Below are positions 5,050 through 9,977 of a stretch of 9,977 nt of DNA, one piece after another. The first letter of the stretch is position 1; each line of letters begins with the position of its first letter. A program made the position numbers and the translations under genes. Under the pieces are notes generated by a model. The model saw nothing but the letters and a program-made list of their open reading frames with translations. It had not been told where the DNA came from and did no database searches. The stretch is from the NCBI GenBank assembly GCA_026706425.1, contig JAPOYW010000270.1, positions 6,738-16,714 on the forward strand, read 5' to 3'. The DNA is from Gammaproteobacteria bacterium. GTDB taxonomy: Bacteria; Pseudomonadota; Gammaproteobacteria; Pseudomonadales; Azotimanducaceae.

Positions 5050-8000
5050 ATGTTCGCCTATCCCGCGTTAGCAGCCTGCTGCGCCGAGTTTCGCTCTTCC
5101 GTCCGTCGCGTTCGGACATTCCTCTGCGTCGCCGTGGCAGCCGCCGTGATCGTCGGGACCTTCGTTCTCACGACACAGGCGACCAGCCAGATGGCCCCCT
5201 TGGCGGGTGCCTATGCGCCGCGGTTCGTGCTCTCGGCCATGGGCAACTACTGGCTGTGGCTGTTCCTGCTGGCCGTCGTGTTCCTGGCCTTCGATGCGCG
5301 GCAACAGGATGAACGCGCCCGTATCGCCGAGGCCCTCGATGTACGACCGATCTCGAACCTAGCCCTGCTCGGGGGTCGCCTTGCTGGAACGGTGCTCGTG
5401 GCATGGCTGGCCTTCGTGGGCATCGCCGTCTTGATTCAGGCGGGCGGCAACATCAGCGGCATGGTGTTCGAGGCGTCCGGCAGCGAGACCGCTTCGGTGT
5501 GGTCGTCGCTGGCCGTCGCCGTGGAACCGGTGTCCCTCGTCACTTTGTTGACGATCGACGCATTGCCCGCGCTGACGTTCACAGCGGCGCTGGTGATGTT
5601 CCTGACCAGCGTACTCCGTGCCCGCGTGCCGACGATCCTCATCGCTCTAATGCTAATCGGAGTCCACGTCTACGCGGTTGCCAGCGTGCCCATGTTTCTG
5701 TTGCCGACCGTGTCGGTGGTCACGAGCTACGCCGATTTCGCCTCCGACATCGTGCCGAGCGTGCCCGACACAAGCGTCGTTCTCCAACGTGTGGCGCTCC
5801 TGCTGTTCGGAGCAGCGTTCTTGATCGGTGCGGCGGCGTTCTATCCCCGCGACGACGGCCGTTCTCGGCTGCGGCAAGGCATGGCGGCGGCGGTGCTAGG
5901 TGCCCTCGGCGCAGCCGGAGTCGCCGGCGCCGCCGCTCACGCCGCCAACGACCTCGCTGTCCGCGAACAATGGCTCGCCGCACAGGAGGCGGCACAAGAC
6001 CTGCAGTACCCCGATCTTCGCCAGGTACGGGGGGAAGTGCACATCGAGCCCGGCAGCGAACTGACCCTAGACCTCGAAATGCAGGTAGCCGCACCGACTG
6101 GAGAGACTCTGGAGCGTCTGCACTTCAGCCTGAATCCCGCCCTCGACGTCAGCGCGGTCCAGGTTGCGGGTACGTCGGTAGATGCCACGAACGCCAACGG
6201 CATTCTAGGCATCAATTTGCCTGCGGCGCTTGAGCCAGACACCGAACTGACGGTGTCTTTGCAGGCTCGGGGCGTCCCGGATGGGCGCTTTTCGTATCTC
6301 GACAGTGCGGTGGACTGGCGGCTCTTGCGTGCATCCAACCGGCTCCTGCTGCTCGGAACCGATGCGTTGCTGTTCGACCGGCACTACGTAGCGCTGCCTC
6401 CCGGTGCCATGTGGCTGCCAACTACCGGACCGAACCTTGCGGATCGCCCGCCGGACGAATTCACCGTGGATCTCTCCATCCGCGTACCCGAGGCTTGGGT
6501 CGTTGCCGGACCGGGTCGCCGGGAGACGATCGCGGCGGGTCACTTCCGCTTTAGCCCCAACGCCCCTGTCCCAGAGGTGGGAATCTTCGCGTCCCGTTTC
6601 GAGCGCCGCACCGTCGAAACCGAGCACGTCACGCTCGAAATGCTAGCCGTGCAGCAACACGCCGGCCAACTCGATGGTTTCGCTGAGGTGATGGCGGGAG
6701 ACTACGGCCTAGTCGCCCAGATCGGTGGCATGTTGAGATCTGCCTCGGAGCGTGGACTCCCGTACCCCTACGAAGTCTTCACTATGGTGGAGGTCCCCTC
6801 GCGGCTGCGCGGCTACGGCGGCGGACGGCAGATGGACACAGCCATGTTTCCGCCCGGATTGGCGTTGCTACCCGAATACGGGTTTCCGACCCGTTTTGAG
6901 CGCGTCTACCGGGATCGGCGCTACAGCTTCGGCGGTGGTCCGGCGCTGCCGACCGAAGCGGCGGATCGCAAGCGCGGCATGCTTAGGCGGCTGTTCGCAC
7001 TCGAAGGTGCGGCCGAAGCGCCACACCACGCGGTCAGGAACGTCTTCCCCGCCGAGGCCCGCGGCCCCGGTGCCCTAGCGGTCGATGCCCTGTGTCTCAT
7101 CCTTGCCGTGCGGACGATATGGCGGTTGTACGGCGCCGAGTCGAGGACCCTGTTCGCCGCGCATCGATTTGCGCGACCGGCCACCGATGACAATCCGCTT
7201 CGGCAGTTCGTCTGGGGTGGCGGACCGGAACGAATGCCGGTCGTTTCGAACGAACCCCACGTTTGGGAGACCGCGGAGCGTGTGGCGCTAACCGGCATCG
7301 CCGACCTGGAAGATGGCGGGCTCGCCATGGATGTATTGGCGTTGCGAGTGGGCCAGACGGCGAAAATCATTGTCGACCGGTACGGCTCGGAGCGGGTCGC
7401 GGATCTTCTCGTTGCACTTCGCCGACAGAACGCAGGCGCAGGTATCGTGGCGCAGGACCTATCGCGTGCAGGCGCGGAGGCTGGCATGGATCTGGACGGT
7501 TTGCTGGGCGATTGGCTCAACGCGACCGACATGCCGGCATTTAGCACATCGCCAGTCGAAGTCTTCAGGATTGGCGACGACGATGACGGAACGCCGCGCT
7601 ACCAGGCCCTCGTCAAGGTGCGTAACGATCGACCCGTACCGGGCCTTGTGCGTTTTACCGCCGCGAGTCGGATTGCAGCTACCGGCGACGAGTTTTGGTC
7701 GACCTCGGACTCTTTCCCCGTTCCGGGCGAATCGGCGATCGAGGTCGGTCTGACAACACCAGGTCCTCTGGAGGTGCTCTGGCTACGACCGTATCTGTCG
7801 CTGAACCGTGGCGACCAGCGGCTGCCGGTGCCGCAGGTGGACGAGACGGTGCTCATCGACCGGCAGCCTCTCGACGGGGCGCGGTCGAGCGTGTGGCACA
7901 CGACCAGCCCGGGCATTGTCGTTGACGACCTTGACCACGGCTTTTCCGCGGGCTCAAGGACCGAGGTCATGCGCTTTGGCCAGACGCGGGAGCAGGAGTT

Positions 8001-8445
8001 CGCCCAGACTGACGCAGGCCTACCTGTGTATCGCCGCGTACTTAGGCCGTGGTGGATGCGTCAAGCCTTGCCGACTGCCTGGGGACGCTATCGGCGAACG
8101 GTCGCGCGTATCGCCTCAGGACGGGGAGACAATCGTGCTGTATTCGAGGCTGAACTCCCGGAGGGGGGCCGATGGCTCCTGCAGTACCATGTGCCAAGCC
8201 TGCGCGTGACGGGTCTGTTCTCGCAGGCTTGGGGTCCGCAGGACGAGCTGGGCACGTACCACCTCGAGGTCGTCGCCGGACAAACCAAGGAGGTGGTTGA
8301 TTTCGATGCCGCCGCAGCCGAGACCGGTTGGAACGAGGTTGACGTCTTCGATCTCCCCGCCGGTAACGTCACGGTCTGGGTTTCGAACAGCACGACGGGA
8401 GCAACGGTCATTGCCGACGCGATCCGCTGGGACCGTCGACCATAA
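5050..8445 (+). CDS. ABC-2-like permease / M1-aminopeptidase-like / golvesin-domain fusion protein
   Basis: An 1131-residue membrane protein starting at ATG 5050, with GGAG about 6 bases upstream. Residues 22-300 hold about seven hydrophobic segments (near 23-42, 63-81, 105-130, 160-188, 192-222, 243-264 and 277-298). The stretch FDARQQDERARIAEALDVRPISNLALLGGRL (81-111) is ABC-2-permease-like. Residues about 320-830 resemble the extracytoplasmic M1-aminopeptidase-like part of permease/M1 fusions: beta-rich at first, then VEVPSRLRGYGGGRQMDTAM (580-599) and a helical part. No GAMEN or HExxH zinc motif exists anywhere, so peptidase activity is unlikely. Residues about 952-1131 look like a golvesin C-terminal-like domain: PGIVVDDLDHGFSAGSR, LPTAWGRYRRT, EAELPEGGRWLLQYHVP, and a final GATVIADAIRWDRR that closely fits the family ending. 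This probably folds as a carbohydrate- or surface-binding sandwich. The partner ATPase is usually encoded alongside, but none is in the window. The function is unknown; export or envelope maturation is an inference. Confidence 0.75.
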   Translation: MFAYPALAACCAEFRSSVRRVRTFLCVAVAAAVIVGTFVLTTQATSQMAPLAGAYAPRFVLSAMGNYWLWLFLLAVVFLAFDARQQDERARIAEALDVRPISNLALLGGRLAGTVLVAWLAFVGIAVLIQAGGNISGMVFEASGSETASVWSSLAVAVEPVSLVTLLTIDALPALTFTAALVMFLTSVLRARVPTILIALMLIGVHVYAVASVPMFLLPTVSVVTSYADFASDIVPSVPDTSVVLQRVALLLFGAAFLIGAAAFYPRDDGRSRLRQGMAAAVLGALGAAGVAGAAAHAANDLAVREQWLAAQEAAQDLQYPDLRQVRGEVHIEPGSELTLDLEMQVAAPTGETLERLHFSLNPALDVSAVQVAGTSVDATNANGILGINLPAALEPDTELTVSLQARGVPDGRFSYLDSAVDWRLLRASNRLLLLGTDALLFDRHYVALPPGAMWLPTTGPNLADRPPDEFTVDLSIRVPEAWVVAGPGRRETIAAGHFRFSPNAPVPEVGIFASRFERRTVETEHVTLEMLAVQQHAGQLDGFAEVMAGDYGLVAQIGGMLRSASERGLPYPYEVFTMVEVPSRLRGYGGGRQMDTAMFPPGLALLPEYGFPTRFERVYRDRRYSFGGGPALPTEAADRKRGMLRRLFALEGAAEAPHHAVRNVFPAEARGPGALAVDALCLILAVRTIWRLYGAESRTLFAAHRFARPATDDNPLRQFVWGGGPERMPVVSNEPHVWETAERVALTGIADLEDGGLAMDVLALRVGQTAKIIVDRYGSERVADLLVALRRQNAGAGIVAQDLSRAGAEAGMDLDGLLGDWLNATDMPAFSTSPVEVFRIGDDDDGTPRYQALVKVRNDRPVPGLVRFTAASRIAATGDEFWSTSDSFPVPGESAIEVGLTTPGPLEVLWLRPYLSLNRGDQRLPVPQVDETVLIDRQPLDGARSSVWHTTSPGIVVDDLDHGFSAGSRTEVMRFGQTREQEFAQTDAGLPVYRRVLRPWWMRQALPTAWGRYRRTVARIASGRGDNRAVFEAELPEGGRWLLQYHVPSLRVTGLFSQAWGPQDELGTYHLEVVAGQTKEVVDFDAAAAETGWNEVDVFDLPAGNVTVWVSNSTTGATVIADAIRWDRRP

Positions 8446-8473
8446 GTGAGCGGCTATAGAACGCACTAGCCGT

Positions 8474-8510
8474 GCCAACATTGAGGGGCAAGGTGAACGT
8501 GCCCGTTGGC
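8474..8510. terminator. Interrupted hairpin between convergent genes, possible terminator
   Basis: GCCAAC (8474-8479) pairs with GTTGGC (8505-8510), and GGGCA (8486-8490) pairs with TGCCC (8500-8504). Together they give an 11-bp stem with a six-base bulge on the left and a nine-base loop. It lies in the 71-bp gap where the fusion gene and the VOC gene converge, so it could end transcription from both sides. No T-run follows on either strand, so it is not a classical intrinsic terminator. Confidence 0.3.
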
Positions 8511-8516
8511 GCCTAC

Positions 8517-8969
8517 TCACTCCAGACTGTGCGGGAACTTGGAGTCGAAGATGTGCCTACCGCCCGTTGTCCACTCGGACTTGGGAAGCTCGTAGTAGGC
8601 TTCGAGTTCGTTGTCGTCGTGGTCGCAGAAATACACGCCGAGGGACAGTCCGTGGTCGCCGATGCGTACGATCTCGATGTCGTTGTCTTTCAGGCGCTGG
8701 TGGAGCGCCTTGAGGTCTTCGAAGGACTCCATTTGCCAGGCCATGTGGACGAGCCGTTGGCCCTTCTCCTCGGCGTCGGGCTCATCGTCATCGAACCGTA
8801 CGACCAGGAGTTCGTGGGATAGCTCGGTGTTCGCGGACATGAAAACCGCGTGTCCGTCGAACTTCGCGGTCACGGTGAGACCCAGGATGCGGGTGTAGAA
8901 GTCCTCCGCCCGTTCCAGATCCCGGACTTTGACGACCAGGTGTCCTAGCTGTTTCGGGGCCAATCCCAT
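8517..8969 (-). CDS. VOC-family protein, extradiol-dioxygenase / glyoxalase-like
   Basis: A 150-residue single-domain protein of the vicinal oxygen chelate superfamily. The first beta-alpha-beta motif begins KQLGHLVVKVRDLERAEDFY, with His10 as a likely metal ligand. The second ligand is His75 in RLVHMAWQM. The third is Glu123 in DNELEAYYEL, in the usual ExYY setting after the strand LGVYFCDHDDN. His106 and Tyr126 sit where type I extradiol dioxygenases keep catalytic residues. The motif set favours a catechol-2,3-dioxygenase-like ring-cleaving enzyme, but other VOC roles (glyoxalase, isomerase, fosfomycin-type resistance) cannot be excluded. The start is the ATG at 8969, with only a weak GAG upstream. 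It follows the Rieske oxygenase gene on the same strand with 25 bp between, so the two are probably cotranscribed and act on the same pathway. Confidence 0.88.
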   Translation of the reverse strand: MGLAPKQLGHLVVKVRDLERAEDFYTRILGLTVTAKFDGHAVFMSANTELSHELLVVRFDDDEPDAEEKGQRLVHMAWQMESFEDLKALHQRLKDNDIEIVRIGDHGLSLGVYFCDHDDNELEAYYELPKSEWTTGGRHIFDSKFPHSLE

Positions 8970-8994
8970 GTTGATTCTCGTTGGGCCGGTGCGA

Positions 8995-9977
8995 CTAGCT
9001 CGGCATCGCTTCCAGCAGCGGCCTGCCCAATCCGCGTCGGTGGGCGTTGTGGTAGTGCAACAGCGCCGGCTCGTTGCGTCCGAACAGGATGTGGCTCTGG
9101 ATGCCGGCGTCCGCGCAGCGCTGGGTGGACTCGGCCATCCGGTAGTCCTCGTTCATGATGACGTGGTTGAAGTCGTCGAAGCGGTTCTCGTACGAACGTT
9201 CCGGGTGCGCCGGATCCGCGAAGTACGACTTCATCTCCGGCAGGACGTAGTAGGCGTGCGCCGTCGTACTCTTGGCCGGATCGTCGGCGTCGGGGAAGAT
9301 CCGTAGCACGTCCACGGCGTAGGGGTCGACGAGGAAGATCGTGTTCGGATAGACGAAGTAGACCGACAACGTCATCAGCCGGAACGGCCATTCGTCGCCA
9401 TCGGGTACCGCCTTCGCGATCTCCGGGAAGCGGTTGAAGGCGAACACCATGCGGTAGTTCGGGCCGAAGGTGTCGTGGGTCTGCAGGTTGCCCCGGATGT
9501 CCTTGGACAGGCTCTCCCGGTGCAGGACGTCGAAATGGTAGTTCTCGCCGAAGGTGTCTATGGCGAGCTTCCAGTTGATCTTGGCGTGCAGCACCTGGGA
9601 CGCCGCATAGCTCGGTGCGTCTAGATTCCAGTGGGCCATGTCGTCCTGGAGGCCGCCCAGGCACTTGTCGACGTCGATCTCGCCGCCCGGCGTTGGTTTC
9701 ACCCACAGCATGTTGTGGCGTTCGGCGGCGGGCAGCTCGATCAAGCCGTACTGGCTTTTGTCGATCTCGCCGAAGCGGTCGGCCTTGTTGATGGCGATCA
9801 GGTCACCGCTCGACGAGTAGGTCCAGGCGTGGAACGGGCAACTGAACCGCACCCGGTTGCCCCGGCCGTCGGGAACGACCTGCGTGCCGCGGTGCCGGCA
9901 GGTATTGGCGAAGGCGCGGAAGCGGCCCTCGCCGTCCCGGGTCATGAGGATCGGCAGGCCGGTTTCGCTGTCCGCCC
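8995..9977 (-). CDS. Rieske non-heme iron oxygenase, alpha subunit (N-terminus beyond right edge)
   Basis: The C-terminal 327 residues or so of a ring-hydroxylating oxygenase large subunit; the frame is open to the window edge, so the true start is outside. The Rieske [2Fe-2S] site is complete: NTCRHRG and FSCPFHAW give C-x-H-x17-C-x2-H (codons near 9900-9895 and 9840-9829). The catalytic domain holds DTFGENYHFDVLH, whose two His (spacing five) bind the mononuclear iron, and NEDYRMAESTQR, whose Asp is the likely third ligand of the 2-His-1-carboxylate site. The residue that bridges the Rieske and iron centres in naphthalene dioxygenase (Asp) is Glu here, before N-Y-H. Such enzymes insert O2 into aromatic rings or do mono-oxygenation or demethylation, using electrons from a ferredoxin and reductase. 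No beta subunit, ferredoxin or reductase gene is visible. The VOC gene lies directly downstream. The substrate is unknown. Confidence 0.93.
   Translation of the reverse strand, partial: ADSETGLPILMTRDGEGRFRAFANTCRHRGTQVVPDGRGNRVRFSCPFHAWTYSSSGDLIAINKADRFGEIDKSQYGLIELPAAERHNMLWVKPTPGGEIDVDKCLGGLQDDMAHWNLDAPSYAASQVLHAKINWKLAIDTFGENYHFDVLHRESLSKDIRGNLQTHDTFGPNYRMVFAFNRFPEIAKAVPDGDEWPFRLMTLSVYFVYPNTIFLVDPYAVDVLRIFPDADDPAKSTTAHAYYVLPEMKSYFADPAHPERSYENRFDDFNHVIMNEDYRMAESTQRCADAGIQSHILFGRNEPALLHYHNAHRRGLGRPLLEAMPS

Noticed and set aside
5403..6233. Plus-strand 276-codon Arg-rich frame inside the fusion gene
   Set aside because: Out-of-frame shadow of the 1131-residue protein, with typical GC-rich Arg/Gly bias.

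Overview
This is a GC-rich bacterial chromosomal window with no tRNA, rRNA, CRISPR array or insertion sequence that I could see. The mix of an ECF sigma factor, a GH32 fructosidase, an outer-membrane beta-barrel gene, an ABC-2 permease/M1-like/golvesin fusion and a Rieske oxygenase suggests a high-GC, Gram-negative, probably proteobacterial heterotroph, perhaps marine or host-associated. The barrel protein supports an outer membrane; the taxonomy is inference only.

Layout from left to right. (1) Positions 1-334, minus: the N-terminal part of an ECF sigma-70 factor that runs off the left edge and probably uses a TTG start. It is followed by about 180 bp rich in small palindromes. (2) 515-1864, minus: an intracellular-type GH32 beta-fructosidase. 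It is divergent from (3) 2076-2876, plus, an HpcH/HpaI-type aldolase-fold enzyme whose usual catalytic His and Arg positions appear to be Tyr and Lys. The 211-bp gap between the two holds a plausible promoter and an inverted repeat just after it. (4) 2898-3701, minus: a Uma2 (DUF820) PD-(D/E)XK protein with a C-terminal heptad tail encoded by a 21-bp tandem repeat. (5) About 300 bp with no gene. (6) 4000-4999, minus: an outer-membrane beta-barrel gene split by a single-base frameshift near 4545-4572. (7) 5050-8445, plus: an 1131-residue multidomain membrane protein. (8) 8517-8969 and 8995-9977, minus: a VOC (extradiol-dioxygenase-like) gene directly downstream of a Rieske oxygenase alpha subunit that runs off the right edge.

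How the genes work together: the only clear operon is Rieske oxygenase then VOC protein, 25 bp apart, which suggests oxidation and possibly ring cleavage of an aromatic or related substrate. The GH32 enzyme and the aldolase-like enzyme share a divergent control region and may both serve carbohydrate or keto-acid metabolism, but no transporter is beside them. The large fusion protein has an ABC-2-like membrane part, yet no ATPase gene lies in the window. I found no convincing new defence or mobile system. The most unusual items are the fusion protein with an apparently dead peptidase-like region, the substituted aldolase, the repeat-tailed Uma2 protein and the frameshifted barrel.
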